From Cellulomonas sp. WB94 (GTDB lineage Bacteria; Actinomycetota; Actinomycetes; Actinomycetales; Cellulomonadaceae), in contig NZ_QEES01000005.1 in NCBI RefSeq assembly GCF_003115775.1, forward strand, positions 62,001 to 126,000: DNA of 64,000 nt, in the 5' to 3' direction. The notes under the pieces were generated by a model. That model was not told the origin of the DNA, searched no databases, and was given only the letters and a program-made list of their open reading frames with translations. Made by a program: the position numbers and the translations under genes. Of this stretch, positions 24,951 to 33,705 are shown in pieces. Each line of letters opens with the position of its first letter. The first letter of the stretch is position 1.

Positions 24951-25087
24951 GTTGATTGCGCGGGTTCGCCAAGGGGCTCCGGCAGGCAGATTTGCCTCGC
25001 CGACCCGGTGGCGGTGGCCATCATCGCCTCGCTGACCTGCCGCGTCGCGGCCGTCATCGCCGCGGCTATCGATCAAGAGGGGCCCAA

Positions 25088-25190
25088 CCCGGTGTTGCGC
25101 CCTCCCCCAACACCCCTACGGGTGAGGCGTCGCTGAGGACTGGCGGCCGCGGGCTGCGCATGTTGCGCCGATCCGCGCCTACCTGCTCCT
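25088..25190. other. Candidate oriT region
   Basis: Upstream of the relaxase are clustered hairpins: GGTGTTG (25091-25097) with CAACACC (25108-25114), overlapped by CACCC-CTAC-GGGTG (25111-25124). Dyads near a MobF gene are typical of transfer origins. No nic-site consensus is recognised, so this is a location-based guess. The rest of 24951-25224 holds nothing else evident. Confidence 0.35.
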
Positions 25191-25224
25191 GACGGTGTCG
25201 ACAGGTCGGGAGGTGATGGCGGTG

Positions 25225-28128
25225 ATGTCGATGCACAAGCTGGTCGCAGGTGACGGGTACGCCTACCTGACCCGGCAGGTCGCCGCGGGCGATGCCGGTC
25301 TGGAACCTGGCGCGTCGCTCACCGCGTACTACGAGACCACCGGCAACCCGCCCGGCCGGTGGTGCGGGGAGGGCCTGGACGCCCTGGGCATCGAGCCCGC
25401 CCACCGGGTTCGGGCAGTTGACCGGGTGACCGAGGAGGCGATGGCCGCGGTGTTCCGCGACGGACACGACCCCATCACCGGCGAACCCCTCGGTCGGGGC
25501 TTCCAGGGTGAGAGGCCGGTGGTGGGGTTCGATCTGACGTTCACGGCGCTGAAGTCCGTCTCGGTGCTGTGGGGGCTGGGCGACGACCCGACCCGGGCGG
25601 CCGTGTACGCCGCCCACCGGGCGGCCCTGGACCAGGCGTTGGCGTTCGTCGAGCACACCGTGGTCCGCACCCGGGTCGGTGACGGCGGCTGCCGGCAGGT
25701 CACCACCCGCGGGATGATCGCCGCGGCGTTCGACCACTGGGATACCCGGGCCGGCGACCCGAACCTCCACACACATGTCGTGCTCGCCAACAAGGTCCAG
25801 GGCCCCGACGGGTTGTGGCGGTCCCTGGACGGCAAGGCCATCTACGCCGCGGCGGTCACCGTCTCCGAGCTGTACGACACTCTCCTGGCCGACGAGCTCG
25901 CCCGGCGCCTGCCCGTCGGATTCTCCCGGCGTGAGCGCGGGCCGCGACGCAACCCCGCGTTCGAGGTCGACGGCATCGGCGACGACGTCCTGGCCCTGTT
26001 CTCCGCCCGCGCCGAGCAGATCCACGACGCCGAGGTCGACTGGACGGCCACCTTCGCAGCCGAGCACGGGCGGGAGCCGACCCGCATCGAGACGACCCGC
26101 GCCCGTCAGCACCTGGCCCGGGTCACCCGCCCACCCAAGGTGATCCGGCCGCTGCGGGACCTGCGGGCGGACTGGGCGAACCGGGCCTGGGCCCTGACCG
26201 GAATGGAACCGGTCGACCTCGCCGCCCGGGCCCTGGCCGGCACCTACGGGCGGGCCCTGCATGCGCACGACGTCGGGCCCGAGGTCCGCGCCGCCATGGT
26301 CGCGCAGGTCGTCGAGGAGGTCTCGACCAGGCGGTCGATCTGGACGACCTGGAACCTCGGCGCCGCCGCGCTGCGGGCATCGAAGCCGCTGCGGATGGCC
26401 TCCCCCACCGAACGCCTGCGCCTGCTGAACGACCTGACCGTCTCGGCCGAGGCGGCGTGCGTGCACCTGGACGACACCCGCGACCCCGACCGGCGCCGCA
26501 TGGGTGAGTCCCTGTTCACGTCCACCGAGCTCCTCGCCGCCGAGAAGACCCTCATCGACGCCGCCACCACCCCCGCGCACCTGCCCCGCCAGCTGGGCGA
26601 CCTGGCCAGCGCCTCGGTACGGACCCGGGTGGCCCTGGACACCCTCGTCGGCGACCAACGCATCGCCGCCGAAGCGATCTTGACCTCACCGCACCTGCTC
26701 GACGCCCTCGTCGGACCCGCCGGGTCGGGCAAGACCACCACCCTCGCCGCGGTCGCCGTCACGTGGCGGTCCACCTGCGGACCCGTCCTCGGATTGGCGC
26801 CGTCGGCGACCGCCGCGCACACCCTGCAACGCTCCCTGGGGGTGGCGTGTGACACGACCGCGAAGTGGCTGCACGAGTCCGTCGGACCCGGCGCCCACAC
26901 CCGCGCCGCCACCTACGCCCAAGCCGTCGAGGCCGAAGCCAGTGCCACGGACGTCCTAGCGATCCGCGACGCCCGCGCAGCCCAGGCGCGGGCACGCTCC
27001 GAGCAGGACCGGTGGCGCCTGACCCCGGGCCAGCTCGTCATCATCGACGAGGCGTCCCTGGCCGACACCCGCACCCTGGCCGCGCTCGTCGCCCAGGCCT
27101 CCGCCGCCGACGCCCGCGTGCTCCTGGTCGGGGACCACCTGCAACGCGGATCGGTCGACGCCGGTGGGGCGTTCGCGATGCTCGCCCGCCGCGGACCCAC
27201 CGCCGAACTCACCTCCCTGTGGCGGTTCACCCACCCCTGGGAAGCCCGCGCCAGCCTCGAGCTACGCCGCGCCCACCCCAGCGTCCTGGACACCTACGAC
27301 GCCCACGGCGCCCTCACCGGCGGCACCCACGACCAGATGCTCACCACCGCCCTGACCGCCTGGACCGACGCCCGCGACCACGGGCACACCGCCGTCCTGC
27401 AGGCCGCCGACAACCACACCGTCCGCGACCTCAACAACGCCGCCCGCACCGCCGGCATCCGCGCCGGCACCGTCACCCGCCACGGCGTCGAGCTGCACGA
27501 CGGGCTCACCGCCGGCGTCGGCGACCGCATCGTCACCCGCAACAACCACCGCCACCTACACACCCCCGACGGGTTCGTCCGCAACGGCACCCTGTGGGAC
27601 GTCGCCGCCATCGACCCCGACGGATCACTCCACGTCCAACCCGCAGAGATAGGTCGCCGCCGCGACGCCCGGGCCACGGTCCGGTTGCCCGCCGCCTACG
27701 TCGCCGACCACGTCGAGCTCGGGTATGCCACCACCACCGCCCGCACCCAAGGCATCACCGTCGACCAGACCCACACCATCGCCGCCCCCGGCATGGCCCG
27801 CGAAGACCTCTACGTCGCCATGTCCCGCGGCCGAGACCTCAACCACACCTACGTCATCACCGAACCGGCCGCCGACGAGTGCCTGCCCGGCACTGCTCAG
27901 CCGTCGCCGTCGGCACTCGACGTTCTGCGCGGCATCCTCGCCACCTCCCACGCCGAGCTCAGCGCCACCGAGACCTGGGAGACCTACCACCCCAACCAGC
28001 CACCACCCATCCCGCCCCTCCACCCGCGCGGCGACCTCAGCAGGCCGAGCTCGCTCCAGGCCGCACCGTCGGCGCTCGCGTCACCGAGCCGGTACGACGT
28101 CCCGGTCATCGAACGGAGCTGGCCGTGA
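25225..28128 (+). CDS. MobF-family relaxase-helicase (TrwC/TraA type)
   Basis: 967 residues from ATG 25225 (GGGAGG 11 bases upstream; ATG 25216 possible). N-terminal TrwC relaxase: an early Tyr pair in GDGYAYLTRQ and ASLTAYYETTG, and the metal-binding DPNLHTHVVLANKVQ (HxH plus upstream His). The C-terminal half is a RecD-like helicase with Walker A LVGPAGSGKTTTLAA, DEAS box VIIDEASLADT and a late UvrD/Viral helicase motif GYATTTARTQGITVDQTH. It nicks oriT and unwinds the transferred strand. Its presence makes island 1 mobilisable or conjugative, although no coupling protein or type IV secretion gene is in the window. Confidence 0.9.
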   Translation: MSMHKLVAGDGYAYLTRQVAAGDAGLEPGASLTAYYETTGNPPGRWCGEGLDALGIEPAHRVRAVDRVTEEAMAAVFRDGHDPITGEPLGRGFQGERPVVGFDLTFTALKSVSVLWGLGDDPTRAAVYAAHRAALDQALAFVEHTVVRTRVGDGGCRQVTTRGMIAAAFDHWDTRAGDPNLHTHVVLANKVQGPDGLWRSLDGKAIYAAAVTVSELYDTLLADELARRLPVGFSRRERGPRRNPAFEVDGIGDDVLALFSARAEQIHDAEVDWTATFAAEHGREPTRIETTRARQHLARVTRPPKVIRPLRDLRADWANRAWALTGMEPVDLAARALAGTYGRALHAHDVGPEVRAAMVAQVVEEVSTRRSIWTTWNLGAAALRASKPLRMASPTERLRLLNDLTVSAEAACVHLDDTRDPDRRRMGESLFTSTELLAAEKTLIDAATTPAHLPRQLGDLASASVRTRVALDTLVGDQRIAAEAILTSPHLLDALVGPAGSGKTTTLAAVAVTWRSTCGPVLGLAPSATAAHTLQRSLGVACDTTAKWLHESVGPGAHTRAATYAQAVEAEASATDVLAIRDARAAQARARSEQDRWRLTPGQLVIIDEASLADTRTLAALVAQASAADARVLLVGDHLQRGSVDAGGAFAMLARRGPTAELTSLWRFTHPWEARASLELRRAHPSVLDTYDAHGALTGGTHDQMLTTALTAWTDARDHGHTAVLQAADNHTVRDLNNAARTAGIRAGTVTRHGVELHDGLTAGVGDRIVTRNNHRHLHTPDGFVRNGTLWDVAAIDPDGSLHVQPAEIGRRRDARATVRLPAAYVADHVELGYATTTARTQGITVDQTHTIAAPGMAREDLYVAMSRGRDLNHTYVITEPAADECLPGTAQPSPSALDVLRGILATSHAELSATETWETYHPNQPPPIPPLHPRGDLSRPSSLQAAPSALASPSRYDVPVIERSWP

Positions 28129-28201
28129 CAGCACTCGCCGTCCGGCCGCTGCCGGCCTCGCAACCCTGCCAAGACGGACCCAGCACCGAGAGGACTGAAG
28201 G

Positions 28202-28528
28202 ATGACCGACCCGACTCCCGCCCATGTCCCCGAGCGCACCTTCAGCCCCGAGGACGTCGCCCAGATTCTCGGCACCTCCGCCTGGTGGGTCCGCGAACAG
28301 GCTCGCTCCGGCCGCGCCGCGCACCTTCGCGTCGGCAAGGGCCGCATCCGGTTCACCGCCACTCAGGTCGCCACCCTCGTCGAACGCGCCACGGTCCGCG
28401 AGGACACCACCCGCACGGAGCGCCAACCTGAGCAAACCGACGCGTCCGTCCTCGGCGCGACGGTCCGCTCCCTCGGCGCCCACCGGTCCCACCACTCCCC
28501 CGCGTCAGCATCTCGCGAGGCCACCTGA
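28202..28528 (+). CDS. Excisionase/MerR-like HTH protein
   Basis: 108 residues from ATG 28202, with a purine-rich SD (AGGACTGAAGG). A winged HTH_17 domain (TFSPEDVAQILGTSAWWVREQA, then LRVGKGRIRFTATQVATLV) is typical of Xis proteins of actinobacterial integrative elements. The C-terminal tail is low complexity. It is the last gene before the attachment repeat at 28660, so a role in excision of island 1 fits. Confidence 0.75.
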   Translation: MTDPTPAHVPERTFSPEDVAQILGTSAWWVREQARSGRAAHLRVGKGRIRFTATQVATLVERATVREDTTRTERQPEQTDASVLGATVRSLGAHRSHHSPASASREAT

Positions 28529-28906
28529 CGGCCCGAAATGGCGTCCCCGGTGGGGACACGACCGCCCCAGCGGTCACAAGAGGTCCCAAGGGGTCCGAGC
28601 GTTCGCGCAGATCAACGACCTGCGCGTCCAACGCATGGACGCATATCTCAGCATTTGGAGGGTTCGAATCCCACTCGGGGCACCATCGCAACGCTCTGAC
28701 CTGCGGAGACGCTGCAGTGCCAGACGTGCGTGGAATAAGGCCTGGTGCGGATCCCCCGCTGGAGTGCGTTGCAACGAGCCCCTCGATGCCTCGCGCGCTG
28801 GCGGCTCGACGCTGTCGAGGAACCATCTGGCGAGGCTCCGCTCACCGTCCACTTCCGTCTCCGTTGCCGCTCAGCGGAACGCGACTCCGGGCGCGCCCAC
28901 GCAACG
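28529..28906. other. Island 1/island 2 junction
   Basis: No gene seen. It contains the palindrome GTCCCC-GGT-GGGGAC (28543-28557), the second attachment repeat (28660-28684) and a TCTGACCTGC block 10 bases beyond it (28695-28704). Confidence 0.6.
28660..28684. repeat. Attachment site copy 2
   Basis: Direct repeat of the last 25 bases of the tRNA gene (G plus GGTTCGAATCCCACTCGGGG plus CACC). It closes island 1 and opens island 2. Confidence 0.85.
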
Positions 28907-29538
28907 TCACCCGATGGCGGCGGCTCGCATCCAGGCCTGCGCGGCAATCTGGACCGGATCCCAGGGTGAGCCGAGCGACAGCCGAGCGGCGGCGTATAGG
29001 ACAGGTCGAGGTCGTTGAGCCCGTCGACCGTCATGGTGTTGAACAGGGCAGCGGCGAACACGTCGACGCGCTTGGCGATCTCGGCCCCGCGCTTGCCGAC
29101 CAGCTCGGCCCCCAGCAGCAGTCCCGACCTGGTGTCTCCGGTGACTCGGAGGTCGATCGTGGTTGCTCCGGGGCAGTAGGCCTTGTGGTCGTCTGCCCTG
29201 CTCGCGAAGGTCCGTGGGGCCCAGCCCCGCCCTCCAGCGGCCGCTTCCCGGTCGCGAAGCCCGGTGCGTGCGGCGACGAGGTCGAAGACCTTGACGACCT
29301 GGGTGCCGAGGCTTCCTTGGAACCGCTTGTCTCCGCCGAGAGCGTTCTCTGCGGCGACCCGGCCCTGCTTGTGCGCAGTGGTGCCCAACGGGAGCCAGGT
29401 CTGACCCAGCAGGCGGTGGTGGGTGATCGCGCAGTCCCCCGCCGCGTACACGTCTGGCAGGTTCGTGGCCCTGCGCGTGTCCACCTGGACCGCGCCCTTC
29501 ACGCCAAGGCGCGCTCCGGCGCTCTCGGCCAGCTCGGG

Positions 29539-31273
29539 CCTGACTCGTGCCACGTTCGGTCCTCGAGGGTGGGCGCGGGTCGCTGACCTGCTGTTTCGTT
29601 GTGCGCTCGGGTGCGATGTGGTCACTAAGAACCTCGTCGTGCAAGCCTTCGGGGGTGGTCTCGCGGTTCGTGCGCAAGGTCCGCACCGCTTCGGGAGCGG
29701 TCGCGGTCCAGATCGTCACGCGCCGGGGCCGGCAGGTCGAACAGGTCGAGCACGTCGGGTCAGCGCATAGCGATGCCGAGCTCGCGTTGCTGCTGGCCGT
29801 AGCGCGTGAGCGGCTGTCCCCAGGCCAAGACGCCCTGGACCTCGGGGACCTGTTGGTGGTCCCGGCGCGGATGGACGACGTCGCGGACTGGACCGCCGAA
29901 CCGGAACTGCTCCTGCAGCCGGCGACGCCGGCGGCCGGTGGGCGTCCTGCGGCCGTCGCCGCAGGTGGGCGGGTCGTGGGGACCTCCGCGGACCTGTTGT
30001 GGAAGGTCCTGACCAGCGAATACACCCGGCTGGGGTTCGACGTCCTGGGCGATGACGGGTTCCGGGCGATGGTCCTGGCACGGATCGTGGAGCCGACCTC
30101 CAAGGCCGAGGTCGTCCGCGTCCTGGACGAACTCGACGCACCGGCGGTCAGCCTGCGCACGTTGTTCCGGTCGCTGGCCCGGTGCCAGGCCCCGGACTAC
30201 CGCGACACGTTGGCCAGGGCCGCGTGGGCGCACTCGGTCCGCACCACCGGGACATCGGTCCTGATCTTGTACGACGTGACGACGCTGCACTTCGAGCGGC
30301 CGGACGAGGACGAGCTGCGCAGGGTCGGGATGAGCAAGGAGCACCGCGTGGACCCCCAGGTTCAGGTCGGGCTGCTGGTCGACCCGGGCGGGTTCCCGCT
30401 CGAGGTGCACCTGTTCGAGGGCAGCAAGGCCGAGACGACCACTCTGATCCCCGTACTGACCGCGTTCGGCAAGCGGCACGACGTCACGGACCTGGTCGTC
30501 GTCGCCGACGCCGGGATGCTCTCGGCGGGCAACCTGAACGCCCTGGAGGACGCCGGGTTCTGCTTCATCGTCGGCTCGCGGATCACCCGGGCCCCCTACG
30601 ACCTGGCCGATCACTTCGAACGGCACGGCAACTACTTCACCGACGGGCAGGTCCTGGAATCGACCCGGGACATGGGCACCGGCAAGGCGGCCCGGGCCCG
30701 GCGGGTGGTCTACCAGTGGAAGTTCGCCCGCGAGCAGCACGACAACAAGGCCATCAACGCGATGATCGACCGGGCCGAGAAGATCGCCGACGGCCGCGCC
30801 CCGTTGAAGAAGGCCCGGTTCCTCAAGATCACCGGAGCCACCAAGGAACTCGACCAGGCCACCATCGACCGGGCCCGCCAGTTGGCGGGCCTCAAGGGCT
30901 ACGTCACCAACCTGCCGACCGCCACGATGGACGGCGCGGCGGTCATCGCGGCCTACCACGACCTATGGCACGTCGAGCAGTCGTTCCGCATGACCAAGTC
31001 CGACCTACGAGCCCGGCCCGTGTTCCACCACCAACGCGACGCCATCGAAGCCCACCTGACGGTGGTGTTCGCCGCCCTGGCCGTCGCCCGCCATCTGCAA
31101 GACCTCACCGGCATGAGCATCAAGAAGATCGTCCAGGCCCTGCGCACCGCACGCTCAGCAACCATCGAGATCAACGGCCAACGCCTCACCCTCGACCCCG
31201 ACCTCACCGAGACCGCCCGCGCCATCCTCAACCGACTCGAAACCGGTCACTAAGGCAAGTGGCACGAGTCGGG
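29539..31273 (+). mobile_element. IS1634-type insertion sequence
   Basis: 1735 bp with terminal inverted repeats CCTGACTCGTGCCAC (left) and CCCGACTCGTGCCAC (right, complement), 14 of 15 matching. It is flanked by the 5-bp target duplication TCGGG (29534-29538 and 31274-31278). It splits the disulfide reductase-like gene. Confidence 0.88.
29616..31253 (+). CDS. IS1634-family transposase (IS4 superfamily)
   Basis: 545 residues from ATG 29616; a GTG start near 29655 in front of FVRKVRTASGAVAVQIV is equally possible. DDE transposase with SVLILYDVTTLHFE (first Asp), LVVVADAGMLSAGNL (second Asp) and a late AYHDLWHVEQSFRMTKSDL (YREK-type block with Glu). Ends 20 bases inside the right inverted repeat. 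Intact, so the element may be active. Confidence 0.85.
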   Translation: MWSLRTSSCKPSGVVSRFVRKVRTASGAVAVQIVTRRGRQVEQVEHVGSAHSDAELALLLAVARERLSPGQDALDLGDLLVVPARMDDVADWTAEPELLLQPATPAAGGRPAAVAAGGRVVGTSADLLWKVLTSEYTRLGFDVLGDDGFRAMVLARIVEPTSKAEVVRVLDELDAPAVSLRTLFRSLARCQAPDYRDTLARAAWAHSVRTTGTSVLILYDVTTLHFERPDEDELRRVGMSKEHRVDPQVQVGLLVDPGGFPLEVHLFEGSKAETTTLIPVLTAFGKRHDVTDLVVVADAGMLSAGNLNALEDAGFCFIVGSRITRAPYDLADHFERHGNYFTDGQVLESTRDMGTGKAARARRVVYQWKFAREQHDNKAINAMIDRAEKIADGRAPLKKARFLKITGATKELDQATIDRARQLAGLKGYVTNLPTATMDGAAVIAAYHDLWHVEQSFRMTKSDLRARPVFHHQRDAIEAHLTVVFAALAVARHLQDLTGMSIKKIVQALRTARSATIEINGQRLTLDPDLTETARAILNRLETGH

Positions 31274-32118
31274 TCGGGGTCGGGGCGGACTCCGACCACG
31301 ACCGGGACGATGTCGACCGTGCGGGACACGCTGCTGCCGTCGGCGCACTCCGCACGGACCACCAGGGCCGGGCCAGGCGCTGGGGTGCGCGTGATGCTCA
31401 ACACGGTGGTGGCGGTGAGCACCTCGACGCCGTGAGGCTCGAGCTCGGCGCGGACGAGCTGGCCGAGCTCAGGGTCGAGCGTCGGCAGCACCTCGGGCAG
31501 GGCTTCGATCTGGGTGACGGCGCATCCTCGGATGGTCAGGGCTTCGGCCATCTCCAGGCCGATGTAGCCGGCGCCGACCACGACGGCGGTGGCCGCGCTG
31601 CGCCGGTGCAAGGTGTCCATCACCGCGTGGACTTCGCCCAGCGTGTGCAGGGTGTGGACCCCGTCGGCACCTCCGAGCGCATCTGGGCCGGTGAGTCCCG
31701 CAATGGGCGGCACGACGCTCACGGCGCCGGCGCCGATCACCAGGGCAACGTACGCCAGGAGCTCGGCGCGGCCGCCCGGCCGAAGAGCTCGACGGTGTGC
31801 TCGGTGGCCGCGATGGCGGTAGCTCGCGTGCGGGTGCGCAGCTGGAGCCCGGCGCCCTCGAGGTCGGTGCGGGTGCGGTGAGCGAGGCTGTGCCAGTCGG
31901 GGACATCACCAGAGACGTAATAGGGAAGACCGCAGATGGAGAAGTTGGGGTAGTCGTCGGCCAGGACGACGGTGACCTCACACGACGGGTCGAGCTCGCG
32001 GCTCGCAGCGCGGCGCTGATCCCCGTGTCACTGCCGCCGATGGCGATCAGATGCATGTGGCTCCTTCGCCGCCGGGAGTCGGTCAGACAGCCCAGGTGGG
32101 CCGCAGCTGGGGCGCGGG

Positions 32119-32552
32119 TTGGAGAAGGTCGACGACGCCGTCTACATCAAGGTGCCGACGACCGAAGAGGGCCTGGCTGCGATGCAGGTTCTCAAGCGTC
32201 AGGGCGTGGGTGTCACGGCCGCGGCGGTCTACACCAAGGTGCAGGGCTTCATGGCGATCACCGTCGGCGCCGACTTCATCGCGCCGTACGTCAACCGGAT
32301 CGCCAACCTCGACGTCGACCCCCACGAGCTGATCAGTGCGATCGCGGATATGATCTCCCGGACCGGGGCGAGCACGAAGATCGTCGCGGCGAGCTGCAAG
32401 AACATCGCCCAGGTCAACGACGCCCTCCTGGCCGGTGCGCACACAGTAACGGTGCGTCCTGATCTGCTCCACGAAGCCTTCGGTGCAGCGTCAGCGACTT
32501 CGCCGACGACTGGGCGGCTGTCTACGGCGACACGAGCATCACAGCCTTGTGA
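32119..32552 (+). pseudogene. Remnant of a transaldolase-like (FSA/TalC) aldolase
   Basis: The fragment starts within the barrel (VYIKVPTTEEGLAAMQVLK) and continues FIAPYVNRIANLDVDPHELISAI and STKIVAASCKNIAQVNDALLAG, all typical of fructose-6-phosphate aldolase/small transaldolases. The first third, with earlier barrel strands, is missing. One base shift near 32490 moves the C-terminal DWAAVYGDTSITAL into another frame. The catalytic Lys segment (IKVP) survives, but the product cannot fold normally. The frame also runs on into the HAD gene downstream, which is coincidental read-through. Confidence 0.7.
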
Positions 32553-32655
32553 GACCACAACCCGCGCCAAAAGTGACGGCCCCCCTCAGGCGGGGCCGTC
32601 ACTCCGAGCCCCGGTCTGGCCGCTTGGCACAACGACCGGAACGGAGCCCGATGCG

Positions 32656-33552
32656 ATGATCTCCATGATCGCGCTGGACCTCGATGGCACGCTCCTGGGC
32701 CAGGACCACCAGACTGTTCCGGCCTCGGCCATCGAAGTTCTAGCCGAGTTGGCAGGCGAGGGAGTGCACGTGGTACCCGCCACAGGGCGGACACGAGGCC
32801 TCATGGCGCACGAGCTCGGCCAACTGCCGTTCGTCAACTACCTGGTGTCCTCGAACGGCGCGAGTGTGTTCGACCGGTCTGCTTCTCGTCCGGTCGTGCC
32901 GGCAGAGACACTCCCCGTACCTCGGGCGCGTCAGATCTACGCGGTGCTCGAGCCGTACGACGTCTCGTTCGAGCTCTACCAGGACGGGGCGGCCTACCTC
33001 GAGCGCAGCCGCCTCCAGGTCTTCCGACGAAGCTTCGCACCCGGGTTCGCCGCGCACCTCCTGGCCCACACCCACCTGGTGGACAGCATGCTCCCCCTGC
33101 TCGCCCGTGGGGGCACAGAGAAGTTCAACATCAGCGGTGTGGCACCAGACGAGCGGCGCGCGATCGTCGCGCGCCTGCTGGAAATCCCGGAGCTGGCCCT
33201 GACGTCCTCCCTCAGCGGCAACGTCGAGGTCATGGCGGCAGGAGTATCAAAGGCAAGAGCCCTTAGACGGCTCGCGGGCGTGCTCGGGGTCCAAGCAAGC
33301 GACATCGTGGCGTTTGGCGACTCGGACAACGACATCAGCATGCTGAAGTGGGCCGGGCGGTCCTACGCAATGGCCAACGGCACCCAGGAAGCCCGGTCCG
33401 CGGCCCGACACGTCGCCCCCTCCAACGCCGACGACGGCATCGCGGTCACCCTGCGGGACCTTCTGGCGAACCACCGTCCCGACCTCGACCGGCCCGCAAC
33501 GCTCAATCCATACTGCAGCCCCCTGTCTCGTGCTGGGTCTGATGGAGGCTGA
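32656..33552 (+). CDS. Cof-type HAD-superfamily sugar phosphatase
   Basis: 298 residues from ATG 32656 (second Met three codons on). Motif I ALDLDGTLLG, motif II region VVPATGRTRGL, a C2 cap, Lys in AGVSKARALRRLAGV and motif IV FGDSDNDISML define the Cof/YkrA group, which dephosphorylates sugar phosphates and FMN-like compounds. Placed between aldolase debris and the Lsr-like operon, it probably belonged to the same sugar-phosphate path. The 3' end forms one arm of an inverted repeat (33523-33568). Confidence 0.8.
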   Translation: MISMIALDLDGTLLGQDHQTVPASAIEVLAELAGEGVHVVPATGRTRGLMAHELGQLPFVNYLVSSNGASVFDRSASRPVVPAETLPVPRARQIYAVLEPYDVSFELYQDGAAYLERSRLQVFRRSFAPGFAAHLLAHTHLVDSMLPLLARGGTEKFNISGVAPDERRAIVARLLEIPELALTSSLSGNVEVMAAGVSKARALRRLAGVLGVQASDIVAFGDSDNDISMLKWAGRSYAMANGTQEARSAARHVAPSNADDGIAVTLRDLLANHRPDLDRPATLNPYCSPLSRAGSDGG

Positions 33553-33568
33553 AGTCGGCACGAGACAG
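33523..33568. terminator. Inverted repeat at the end of the HAD gene
   Basis: CTGTCTCGTGC (33523-33533) and GCACGAGACAG (33558-33568) form a perfect 11-bp stem around 24 bases spanning the stop codon. No T-run follows. Terminator or the scar of a lost element. Confidence 0.4.
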
Positions 33569-33705
33569 TCGCCGTTCGGGCTGATACCCGGATCAGCGGA
33601 CCGAACGAGGCGCGGCCGCGGCCCGATACCTGCACCTGTGCCCACATGACCCTGCACCCCCGCGAAGCTCGACCGGGGACTTCCGCAGCGCCCCGCTACC
33701 CTTAG

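Larger units (their letters stand above)
28907..32056 (-). pseudogene. CoA-disulfide reductase/NADH oxidase-like gene, broken by IS and frameshifts
   Basis: The reading begins MHLIAIGGSDTGISAALRA at 32056 and loses one base near 31998. It continues in another frame with an active-site-like NFSICGLPYYVSGD, shifts again near 31775, and goes on with AVVVGAGYIGLEMAEAL (NAD-binding) to VVVGVRPD. A 1.7-kb IS (29539-31273) then interrupts it. Beyond the IS it resumes with ELAESAGARLGVKGAVQVD, NLPDVYAAGDCA and SYTPPLG, then breaks at an 11-bp tandem duplication near 28970 before PWDPVQIAAQAWMRA. The intact enzyme would have been a flavin disulfide reductase of about 460 residues. It cannot make a full product. 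Confidence 0.8.

Noticed and set aside
25066-26658. Minus-strand 530-codon frame opposite the relaxase
   Set aside because: Gly/Arg/Val-rich shadow; the plus strand encodes clear TrwC motifs.
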